Notes under the pieces: model-generated
Database searches by the model: none
Told to the model about the DNA's origin: nothing
The model's input: only the letters and a program-made list of their open reading frames with translations
Shown: piece after piece, positions 56,811 through 64,000 of the stretch
Layout: every line of letters begins with the position of its first letter
How positions within the stretch are numbered: the first letter of the stretch is position 1
From: Nitrospira sp.
Lineage (GTDB): Bacteria; Nitrospirota; Nitrospiria; Nitrospirales; Nitrospiraceae
Direction of reading: 5' to 3'
NCBI GenBank assembly: GCA_036984305.1
Contig: BQWY01000001.1
Location: forward strand, 1,364,001 to 1,428,000
Length of the DNA: 64,000 nt
Program-made: the position numbers and the translations under genes

Positions 56811-59774
56811 ATGCGTCTCACCCGGCTCTTCGGCGACAACGATGGCGAAGCAATTGTGCGGCGATTGACAGTGCAGGGAGTGTCCGATGAGTGGGGCGCG
56901 GGAGAGGCGCCGACCGCAGAGGAGCTGCCCCCTGCACCGGCCAACGTCAAGGCACAGCCGGGCAACGGTCGGGTCCTGCTCACGTGGGAGCCGGTCGAAG
57001 GAGCGATGTACTACAACGTTTACTATGGCACCACGAAGGGCGTGCAAGTGAAGTGGTCGGACCTGACGCGTCCAATTGCAGGCGCCAGTGATTTCAAGAC
57101 GAAGATCGGAATCAAAAAGGACAAGGCCACCTGTATCGAAGGACCCTCTTCTCCCTATCTCCACGAGGATCTCGCCAACGGAACCTGCTATCACTACGTC
57201 GTGACGGTCGTCACTGAGCAAGGCGAAAGCCCCGAGTCCGACGAAGTCATGGCGATTCCGTCACCCTACCTCGTCGAACAAATTATCGGCTGTGAAGGCG
57301 TCGACGATGGCGAGTTCAAATCACCGACCGGAATCGCGCTCGACAAAGATGGCCACATTTACGTGGCGGATACCGACAACCATTCCATTCAGAAATTCGA
57401 CAAGAACGGAAAATTCATTGCCCGATGGGGTGGTGAGCCGGGAACCGAGGAAGGCAGTTTTTACTACCCGCGCGGTTTGGCAACCGGCCAAGATGGTGAG
57501 GTCTACGTTGCCGACAGCGGGAATAACCGGATTCAGAAGCTCGATTCCGAAGGCAACTACCTTCACACGTGGGGCAAGTTCGGCTTTGCCTGGAAGGGGG
57601 CCGATATCGGCAAATTCGACGTCCCGTGGGGCGTCGCCACGGATCGTGAAGGAAACGTCTTCATTTCCGATACGAGCAACGCGCGGATACAAAAATTTAC
57701 CCACGATGGGACGCCGCTGTTGAAATGGGGACGCGATGGTAGTTTTGACGGGGCGTTTTTCTACCCGCGCGGCGTGACGGTCAATTTCGTAGGAAATATT
57801 TACGTCGCCGACGAGGGAAACCATCGCATCCAAAAGTTCGATGCCCGCGGCAGTTTTCTCGCGAAGTGGGGGCGGGAAGGCAACGGTCCCGGTCAATTCA
57901 AATCGCCCTGGGGTGTCGCCTGCGACGCGCTCGGGAACGTGTACGTGGTCGATCAGAGCAATCACCGCATTCAGAAATTCGATGGAAACGGTACGTTTCT
58001 GTGTTCGTGGGGCAATCGTGGACTGACCGAGGGGCAACTGAACTTCCCCTCTGGCATGGCGATCGACAAGGAAGGCTATGTGTACGTCGTCGACAGCGGC
58101 AATAATAGGGTCATTAAATACAAAGCGACCGAGGAAGAACTAAACCGATCTCTCAAGGCCGCGAATGCTGTCCAGCGCGATACCACGATTCCCCGCGGCG
58201 TTGCGGCGAAGGCGGGCGATACGGAAGTGACGATCAGCTGGCTCGAGGTGCCGGGTGCCCAGTCCTACAACCTCTATTTTGCCACCCAGGAAGTGATCAC
58301 CAAGGAGACGGCGACGAAGATCGAAGGAGCGTCGAACCCGTTCGTGCATACTGGGTTGACCAACGACGTGCCGTATTTCTATGCCCTGACTGGGGTTTAC
58401 GAGGGAGATGTGGAAAGCGGGTTGTCCGAGGAAGTGACGGCCACCCCCGTGTTGATCGATATGACGGCTCCACAGAACCCCTATGCCGTGTTGAACCACG
58501 GCGCCTTCATGTCCAATACGCCGGAGGTGGTGGCGACCATCTCGGCCAACGACGTGGATTCGGGCGTCGCGGCCTATTACATTTCCGAAAATCCGATGGC
58601 GCCCATGGCCGGGAGTCCCGGCTGGGTCGAAGTCGATCCCTCCCTCAAGTTCGGCGCTACGATTCCGTTCGTGCTCTCTCCGGGCGATGGTCAGAAGACC
58701 GTGTACGTGTGGTTCAAAGACGTTGGAAGCAATGTGTCCGTGCCGGCCAGTGCCAGCATCCTGGTCAATACCTCCGGTTATTTGTGCGTATCCAAGTGGG
58801 GCAAACCGGGGCGTGGCGCGTCGCTCCTGCACGGGGGGGAGTTTCTCGCGCCGCTGTACGGATTGGCGATCGACCAGCAAGGCGCGCTCTTCGTCGTCGA
58901 CAATGGGAACAATCGTGTCCAAAAATTCGACAATGCCGGTAATTTCATCATTCTGTGGGGGGCCTTCGGCTCGGCCAACGGTAATTTCCACAATCCGACG
59001 GGCATTGCCTGCGACGCCAAGGGCGATGTGTGGGTCGCCGATACCAACAATCATCGAGTTCAGAAGTTCGACGGAAAGTTGGGCGGGTACATGATGAAAT
59101 TTGGGTCCCGCGGAAACGGCGAGGGCCAATTCAACGCTCCGTGGGGTATCGCGATCGATCGGGTTCGGGGGTACGTCTATGTGGTGGATAGCGCCAATTT
59201 CCGTGTCCAAAAGTTCGACATGGCGGGCGAGTTCATCATGTCGTGGGGCAGTTTCGGCAACCACGATGGACAGTTTTATTTTCCACGTGGCGTCGCCGTC
59301 GATGAGACCGACGGGACCGTCTACGTAGTGGACATGGGAAACCATCGCATCCAGAAATTCGATACAAGTACCAACGTGCTGCCGCAGCTGCTGACGAAAT
59401 GGGGAGGGAGTGCGGATGCAGGGCATGCGAGCAGCGCGCTGGCACAGGAAGCCGGCCAACTTCGGAATCCCTGGGGCATCGCGATCGACGTCCACGGAGA
59501 TGTGTACGTCTCGGATACTGGCAATCACCGCATTGAGAAGTTCGACAAGGAAGGCAACTTCATTACGCAATGGGGCGGGTTTGGCAACGGGAGCGGTCAA
59601 TTCAATTTCCCGTACGGGCTTGGAGTCGATGCGCGGGGAAGCGTGTTCGTCGTGGATAGCGCGAATACCAGAGTGCAGCAGTTCATGCCGGCCGAAGAGG
59701 GTGAAGAGCGCTTGCGCGAGGAGGCGGAGGCCACCGAGGCCTTGACCGATACGGGCGCCACGCAGTCCTCCTAG
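56811..59774 (+). CDS. Large NHL-repeat protein with fibronectin type III domains
   Basis: 987 residues, no signal peptide. Order: an Fn3-like domain (about 40-155), a block of NHL repeats (about 160-440), a second Fn3-like domain and a further Ig-like stretch (about 455-650), then a second NHL block (about 665-960). NHL blades show the pattern P-x-G-I-A-x-D...V-Y-V-A-D-x-x-N-H-R-I-Q-K-F. Each block could close as a six-bladed propeller. Such proteins usually act as binding scaffolds. The lack of an obvious export signal is odd for an Fn3-containing protein. Confidence 0.82.
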   Translation: MRLTRLFGDNDGEAIVRRLTVQGVSDEWGAGEAPTAEELPPAPANVKAQPGNGRVLLTWEPVEGAMYYNVYYGTTKGVQVKWSDLTRPIAGASDFKTKIGIKKDKATCIEGPSSPYLHEDLANGTCYHYVVTVVTEQGESPESDEVMAIPSPYLVEQIIGCEGVDDGEFKSPTGIALDKDGHIYVADTDNHSIQKFDKNGKFIARWGGEPGTEEGSFYYPRGLATGQDGEVYVADSGNNRIQKLDSEGNYLHTWGKFGFAWKGADIGKFDVPWGVATDREGNVFISDTSNARIQKFTHDGTPLLKWGRDGSFDGAFFYPRGVTVNFVGNIYVADEGNHRIQKFDARGSFLAKWGREGNGPGQFKSPWGVACDALGNVYVVDQSNHRIQKFDGNGTFLCSWGNRGLTEGQLNFPSGMAIDKEGYVYVVDSGNNRVIKYKATEEELNRSLKAANAVQRDTTIPRGVAAKAGDTEVTISWLEVPGAQSYNLYFATQEVITKETATKIEGASNPFVHTGLTNDVPYFYALTGVYEGDVESGLSEEVTATPVLIDMTAPQNPYAVLNHGAFMSNTPEVVATISANDVDSGVAAYYISENPMAPMAGSPGWVEVDPSLKFGATIPFVLSPGDGQKTVYVWFKDVGSNVSVPASASILVNTSGYLCVSKWGKPGRGASLLHGGEFLAPLYGLAIDQQGALFVVDNGNNRVQKFDNAGNFIILWGAFGSANGNFHNPTGIACDAKGDVWVADTNNHRVQKFDGKLGGYMMKFGSRGNGEGQFNAPWGIAIDRVRGYVYVVDSANFRVQKFDMAGEFIMSWGSFGNHDGQFYFPRGVAVDETDGTVYVVDMGNHRIQKFDTSTNVLPQLLTKWGGSADAGHASSALAQEAGQLRNPWGIAIDVHGDVYVSDTGNHRIEKFDKEGNFITQWGGFGNGSGQFNFPYGLGVDARGSVFVVDSANTRVQQFMPAEEGEERLREEAEATEALTDTGATQSS

Positions 59775-59898
59775 CGACGATCCACGGCGGAGTCTTTCCC
59801 GCAGCGGGCCGTTCGTTGCCTCGCCGATACACATCTATTGTCTCGTGGCGGGCCGTTCTGCCGCCGCGGGAGTCTTCACATGCAGAGATAGGTGATTC

Positions 59899-61365
59899 AT
59901 GTTGGATGACGACACCAGGCTGGGGCTGACGTTCGACGATGTAGTCCTGATTCCGGCGAAGTCACAGGTGTTGCCGAACGAGGTCGACACAAAGACGTCG
60001 GTCACGCGGACCGTGACCTTGAACATCCCGGTCCTAAGCGCAGCCATGGACACCGTGACCGAGTCGAGATTGGCGATTGCGATGGCGCGTGAAGGCGGCA
60101 TGGGCATCATCCATCGGGTGCTGCCACCTGCCGATCAGGCTGCGGAAGTCGACCGTGTCAAGAAATCGGAAAGTGGCATGATTCTCGATCCGGTCACGAT
60201 TTCGCCGGACCAAACGATTCGCGATGCGCACCAACTGATGGCCAAATATCGGATCTCGGGCATTCCCGTGACCAAGAATAAGAAGTTGGTGGGGATTCTC
60301 ACGAACCGCGATCTTCGGTTCGAGAACCGGATGGATCTGAAGGTGGCGCAGGTCATGAAACGTGACAAGCTGGTCACGGCTCCGGAGGGGACGAATCTGG
60401 AGAAAGCACGCGAGATTCTTCACGAACATCGTATCGAAAAACTCCCGGTCGTCAACAAGCAGGGCGAGCTCAAGGGACTGATTACGATCAAGGACATCGA
60501 GAAGCGGATCAAGTATCCTGCTGCCTGTAAGGACGAACACGGGCGCCTTCGCGTCGGCGCGGCGCTTGGGGTCGGACCCGAGACGGAGCATCGCGTCGAC
60601 CTGTTGGTGAAGGCCGGCGTCGACGTCGTGGTCGTTGATACCGCGCACGGGCACTCTCAGGCGGTGATCGATACCGTGAAAATGGTCAAGCGGAAGCATG
60701 CCTCGTTGCCCGTGATTGCAGGCAATATCGCTACCGCTGCAGGCGCGAAGGACCTTTTGAAGGCCGGTGCGGACGCGCTCAAGGTGGGCGTGGGTCCGGG
60801 CTCCATCTGCACGACCCGGATCGTGTCGGGTGCCGGCATGCCGCAGCTGACGGCCATCGCGGATTGCGCCAAGGTCGTGGCGGGCTCCGGCGTCTCCATC
60901 ATCGCGGACGGCGGCATCAAATTTTCAGGTGACGTGACGAAGGCGCTGGCCGCCGGGGCCTCGGTCGTCATGGTGGGCAGTTTGCTGGCGGGGACCGAAG
61001 AATCGCCTGGCGAAACTGTGCTCTATCAGGCACGCACATACAAAGTCTATCGTGGGATGGGATCAATCGGCGCCATGGAGCGCGGGGGGAAGGATCGATA
61101 CGGGCAGGTGGGACGACCCGAGTCCAAACTGGTTCCGGAAGGGATCGAAGGGCGTGTTCCTTACAAGGGGCCGGTGGCGAACGTGATTTATCAGCTCGTC
61201 GGGGGACTTCGCTCCGGCATGGGCTATTGCGGGTGCCGGACAATTCACGAACTTCAGCAGAAGGCCACCTTCATTCGCCAAACCGTCGCCGGCCTGCGGG
61301 AGAGCCACGTCCATGACGTCATCATTACGAAGGAAGCACCCAATTACCGGATGGACTGGGAGTGA
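59899..61365 (+). CDS. guaB: IMP dehydrogenase
   Basis: 488 residues. Converts IMP to XMP with NAD+, the first step toward GMP. The TIM barrel is interrupted by two CBS domains (about residues 95-210). The catalytic loop G-P-G-S-I-C-T-T-R is at about 299-307 and the flap R-G-M-G-S near 385. guaA follows after about 100 bases. Confidence 0.96.
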   Translation: MLDDDTRLGLTFDDVVLIPAKSQVLPNEVDTKTSVTRTVTLNIPVLSAAMDTVTESRLAIAMAREGGMGIIHRVLPPADQAAEVDRVKKSESGMILDPVTISPDQTIRDAHQLMAKYRISGIPVTKNKKLVGILTNRDLRFENRMDLKVAQVMKRDKLVTAPEGTNLEKAREILHEHRIEKLPVVNKQGELKGLITIKDIEKRIKYPAACKDEHGRLRVGAALGVGPETEHRVDLLVKAGVDVVVVDTAHGHSQAVIDTVKMVKRKHASLPVIAGNIATAAGAKDLLKAGADALKVGVGPGSICTTRIVSGAGMPQLTAIADCAKVVAGSGVSIIADGGIKFSGDVTKALAAGASVVMVGSLLAGTEESPGETVLYQARTYKVYRGMGSIGAMERGGKDRYGQVGRPESKLVPEGIEGRVPYKGPVANVIYQLVGGLRSGMGYCGCRTIHELQQKATFIRQTVAGLRESHVHDVIITKEAPNYRMDWE

Positions 61366-61370
61366 ACCCG

Positions 61371-61466
61371 CGTCGATCGTCACCCGTGAACCGTCAATCG
61401 GTCTGATGGCTTGCCCCTCCTTCATATAATTCCCTCGTTTGACGAATGACGATTCACGGTTGACGT
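61371..61466. repeat. Intergenic repeat, copy 1 (guaB-guaA gap)
   Basis: CGTCGATCGTCACCCGTGAA at 61371-61390 matches copy 2 (63037-63056) at 18 of 20 bases, and TTGACGAATGAC near the other end matches CTGACGAATGAC of copy 2. Within this copy CGTCACCCGTGAACCG (61378-61393) and CGATTCACGGTTGACG (61450-61465) are near-complementary, so the element can fold into a hairpin. It fills most of the gap between the two genes. Confidence 0.6.
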
Positions 61467-61469
61467 CCT

Positions 61470-63026
61470 ATGGAACTCTGGCACGATCGTATCCTCGTCC
61501 TTGATTTCGGCTCCCAATATACTCAGCTCATCGCCAGGCGTATCCGAGAAGCGCAGGTCTATTCGCAGATCCTTCCCTGTACCGTACCCTTGGCCACGGT
61601 GTTGGCCTACCGGCCGAGAGGCATTGTCCTTTCCGGCGGCCCGGCGAGTGTGTACGAAAGGAAGGCGCCCACAGCTCCCAAGGGGCTGTTTGAACAAGGC
61701 ATTCCAATCCTTGCGATTTGCTATGGGATGCAGTTGGTCACGCACCTGCAAGGTGGGCAGGTCGCCCGCTCGACGCATCGTGAGTTCGGACGCGCCGATC
61801 TCACCATCGATGACCGGTCGGACATTTTCAAAGACGTCGGCACGGGCGGGCCGACTGTCGTCTGGATGTCGCACGGCGACCGCATCGAACGAATGCCGCC
61901 CGGGTTTCGGTCGATCGCGCATACCGCGAATTCGCCGATCGCGGCGATGAAGCGGGATGACGGCAGGCAACGTGTCTATTGCCTACAGTTTCATCCCGAA
62001 GTGGCGCATACGCGTGAAGGGACGAGTATCGTACGAAACTTTGTGTACGGTGTGTGCGGGTGTCGCCCGACTTGGACTATGCAGTCGTACGTTGAGACCG
62101 CCGTGGAGCAGATCCGGGAGCAGGTCGGGAAAGAAAAGGTGTTGTGTGCCTTGAGCGGAGGCGTTGATTCGTCCGTGGCGGCCACGCTCACGCACCGGGC
62201 GATCGGCGATCAGCTGACGTGTGTCTTCGTGGACAATGGGGTATTGCGGGCCGGGGAGCGCGAACAGGTCGAGAAGACGTTCATCGCGCATGAAAAGCTC
62301 AACCTGCGGGTGGTGAACGGCTCGAAAGCGTTTCTCTCGTCGCTGAAGAACGTGACTGATCCGGAGCGGAAACGGAAAATCATCGGCAAGCACTTCATCG
62401 CGCTGTTCGAAAAAGAATCGAAAAAATTGAAAGGCGTGAAGTATCTCGTTCAGGGCACGTTATACCCGGACGTCATCGAAAGTGTCAGTTTCAAGGGGCC
62501 GTCTGCGACCATCAAGACGCACCACAACGTCGGGGGGCTTCCTGCCAGGATGAAGCTCAAGCTCATTGAGCCCCTCCGCGAGCTGTTCAAGGACGAGGTT
62601 CGTGTACTCGGCAAGGAGCTAGGCCTGCCGGATGAGATGATTTGGCGGCATCCATTTCCTGGGCCCGGCTTGGCGATCCGCGTGCTGGGGGCGGTCACCC
62701 CGGAACGGCTCGCGATCTTGCGCGGGGCAGAATTGGTCGTGGACCAGGAGATTCGTGCCGCCGGCCTGTATCGGGAGATTTGGCAGGCGTTTGCCGTGCT
62801 GTTGCCGATTCGGACGGTCGGCGTGATGGGGGATCAGCGAACGTATGAACACGTGATTGCCATTCGTGCAGTCACAAGCTTGGACGGCATGACGGCCGAC
62901 TGGGCCAAGATTCCCAACGACGTGTTAGGCCGAATCTCGAATCGGATCATCAACGAGGTCAAGGGCGTGAACCGGGTCGTGTACGATATCAGTTCCAAGC
63001 CACCAAGCACGATCGAATGGGAGTGA
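61470..63026 (+). CDS. guaA: GMP synthase (glutamine-hydrolysing)
   Basis: 518 residues. The N-terminal class I amidotransferase has its nucleophile in C-Y-G-M-Q near residue 87, and the ATP-pyrophosphatase domain begins with the P-loop L-S-G-G-V-D-S-S near residue 228. The C-terminal dimerisation domain ends K-P-P-S-T-I-E-W-E, the usual GuaA end. Makes GMP from XMP. Confidence 0.96.
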   Translation: MELWHDRILVLDFGSQYTQLIARRIREAQVYSQILPCTVPLATVLAYRPRGIVLSGGPASVYERKAPTAPKGLFEQGIPILAICYGMQLVTHLQGGQVARSTHREFGRADLTIDDRSDIFKDVGTGGPTVVWMSHGDRIERMPPGFRSIAHTANSPIAAMKRDDGRQRVYCLQFHPEVAHTREGTSIVRNFVYGVCGCRPTWTMQSYVETAVEQIREQVGKEKVLCALSGGVDSSVAATLTHRAIGDQLTCVFVDNGVLRAGEREQVEKTFIAHEKLNLRVVNGSKAFLSSLKNVTDPERKRKIIGKHFIALFEKESKKLKGVKYLVQGTLYPDVIESVSFKGPSATIKTHHNVGGLPARMKLKLIEPLRELFKDEVRVLGKELGLPDEMIWRHPFPGPGLAIRVLGAVTPERLAILRGAELVVDQEIRAAGLYREIWQAFAVLLPIRTVGVMGDQRTYEHVIAIRAVTSLDGMTADWAKIPNDVLGRISNRIINEVKGVNRVVYDISSKPPSTIEWE

Positions 63027-63036
63027 GATGTCACAC

Positions 63037-63112
63037 GTCAATCGTCACACGTGAAGACACTGAGTATGACGGAATTTCCCGACTGACGAATGACAACTGG
63101 CACATGACGGGT
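63037..63112. repeat. Intergenic repeat, copy 2 (after guaA)
   Basis: CGTCAATCGTCACACGTGAA (63037-63056) and CTGACGAATGAC (63083-63094) repeat the two ends of the element in the guaB-guaA gap in the same order and orientation. The pseudouridine synthase start at 63104 lies at its edge. Confidence 0.55.
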
Positions 63113-63928
63113 ATGTTACAGCGGCTCCAGAAAGTGATCGCCGATTCGGGATTGGCGTCGCGTCGGCAGGCGGAAGTGCTGATCGCACAAGGCCGGGTGA
63201 CGGTGAACGGCGCGGTCGTCGTCGAACTTGGCACTAAAATCGATCCGGCCAGGGATCACGTCAAGGTCGACGGGCGTCATATCAAGCGAGTGCCGCCGCA
63301 AACGTACGTCATGTTAAATAAACCAAAAGGCTTCGTCTCCACGATGAGCGATCCGGAAGGACGGGCGACGATCGCCGATCTGTTGCATGGCGTGAAGGTT
63401 CGGGTGTTTCCGGTGGGCCGGCTCGATTTCGATACCGAGGGACTGATACTCCTGACCAACCATGGAGAACTCGCGCAGGCGTTGCTTCATCCACGGCACC
63501 ATGTACCCAAAACGTACCTCATCAAGGTGAAGGGCGTGCTCTCCGAAGACGAAATCGCGCAGCTCGAACGCGGAGTCAAGCTCGACGACGGCATGACGAG
63601 TCCGGCGGTCGTCAAGAAGGTGAGAAAAGCGGAGACCAACTCTTGGATCGAGCTGACGATCCATGAGGGACGAAAACACCAGGTGAAGCGCATGTGCGAG
63701 GCGGTGGGACACCCAGTGTTGCGATTGATGCGCGTCCGCATGGGGCCGTTGACATTGAATCATCTCCCGCTTGGACAGTATCGGTACTTGACCGATCGCG
63801 AGGCGAATGCCTTGCGTGAGCTGTTGCACCAGACGAAGCGCGAGATTGGTCCCGGCGCGGAGGCTACGCGCGGATCCAAAGGACGCTGGCGAAAGGTCAC
63901 GTCGGTTCGAAAGGCTGTCACACGATGA
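63104..63928 (+). CDS. 23S/16S rRNA pseudouridine synthase, RsuA/RluB family
   Basis: 274 residues from ATG 63104, with ATG 63113 as alternative. An S4 RNA-binding domain comes first (L-A-S-R-R-Q-A-E-V-L-I-A-Q-G-R-V), then the catalytic domain with V-G-R-L-D-F-D-T-E-G-L (catalytic Asp near residue 107) and G-R-K-H-Q-V-K-R-M. RluB modifies U2605 of 23S rRNA and RsuA U516 of 16S rRNA. Length and C-terminal basic tail favour RluB, but the site is not proven. The stop overlaps aspS (ATGA). Confidence 0.88.
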   Translation: MTGMLQRLQKVIADSGLASRRQAEVLIAQGRVTVNGAVVVELGTKIDPARDHVKVDGRHIKRVPPQTYVMLNKPKGFVSTMSDPEGRATIADLLHGVKVRVFPVGRLDFDTEGLILLTNHGELAQALLHPRHHVPKTYLIKVKGVLSEDEIAQLERGVKLDDGMTSPAVVKKVRKAETNSWIELTIHEGRKHQVKRMCEAVGHPVLRLMRVRMGPLTLNHLPLGQYRYLTDREANALRELLHQTKREIGPGAEATRGSKGRWRKVTSVRKAVTR

Positions 63929-64000
63929 AGATCCGAACCCATCATTGCGGCGCACTGAACAAGGGGCACGTCGGGCAGCGTGTCGTGCTCAACGGGTGGG
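63925..64000 (+). CDS. aspS: Aspartyl-tRNA synthetase, N-terminal fragment
   Basis: Only 25 codons are inside the window. The peptide M-K-I-R-T-H-H-C-G-A-L-N-K-G-H-V-G-Q followed by L-N-G-W matches the start of bacterial aspartyl-tRNA synthetase (R-T-H-x-C-G-x-L-x-x-x-x-x-G-x-x-V-x-L-x-G-W), the anticodon-binding OB domain. It overlaps the previous stop. Confidence 0.8.
   Translation, partial: MKIRTHHCGALNKGHVGQRVVLNGW

Overview
The window is a high-GC bacterial chromosome segment, and most of it (about 10.5-64 kb) reads as one coherent genome. The de novo purine cluster purB-purC-purS-purQ-purL-purF, an RpoH/GroESL heat-shock block, a NarK-type nitrate/nitrite carrier, cupredoxin, scpA/scpB, guaB/guaA and the general gene style fit Nitrospira (Nitrospirota). 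That assignment is by recognition and has not been tested by database search. The first ~9.5 kb (sarcosine-oxidase-like enzyme, metallophosphoesterase, aroK, prepilin peptidase, MTA phosphorylase, amidohydrolase, glycosyltransferase, grpE, dnaJ) has a visibly different, more G/C-saturated codon use and planctomycete-like proteins. The change appears to fall inside groEL (roughly 10.28-10.45 kb), so a chimeric contig joined at a conserved gene should be considered before the two halves are treated as one genome.

Layout. 1-9.5 kb: the foreign-looking block, ending in minus-strand dnaJ and grpE. 9.5-13 kb: minus-strand groES-groEL with a sigma32-like promoter, and rpoH. 13-23.6 kb: NarK-like carrier, ribBA-ribH-nusB and the purine operon, all plus strand. 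23.8-29.1 kb: minus-strand accessory genes, namely a 1191-residue propeller/helical/membrane protein and two secreted tail-collar-like proteins. 29.3-37.5 kb: a plus-strand RiPP cluster. 37.8-43.1 kb: small accessory genes (TlpA-like thioredoxin, degenerate metallo-beta-lactamase fold, TPR protein, methyltransferase, exported protein). 43.1-54.8 kb: membrane zincin, recG, Ppx/GppA, a PqqD-like/methyltransferase fusion, cupredoxin, and several exported or low-complexity proteins. 54.9-64 kb: scpA-scpB, a large NHL-repeat protein, guaB, guaA, a pseudouridine synthase and the start of aspS.

The most interesting system is the RiPP cluster at 29.3-37.5 kb. Two small genes missed by ordinary gene calling (34797-34934 and 35012-35128) encode peptides with textbook lasso-peptide leaders: YxxPxL, Thr at the penultimate leader position, Gly as core residue 1 and Glu at core residue 8. 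They share a core motif K-Y-R-E-K that is conserved at protein level while synonymous sites have diverged. Around them are a B2-type cysteine protease, a PqqD-like (B1/RRE) protein, an HPr-kinase-like protein and a nucleotidyltransferase, the usual lasso entourage. No asparagine-synthetase-like lasso cyclase is encoded anywhere in the window. Its place is taken by two adjacent ATP-grasp proteins, one with intact and one with degenerate Mg-binding residues, plus a Tat-exported small subunit and a GMC oxidoreductase. The working hypothesis is a lasso-leader RiPP whose ring or crosslink is made by ATP-grasp chemistry. A PqqD-like/methyltransferase fusion 11 kb downstream may belong to the same or another peptide pathway.
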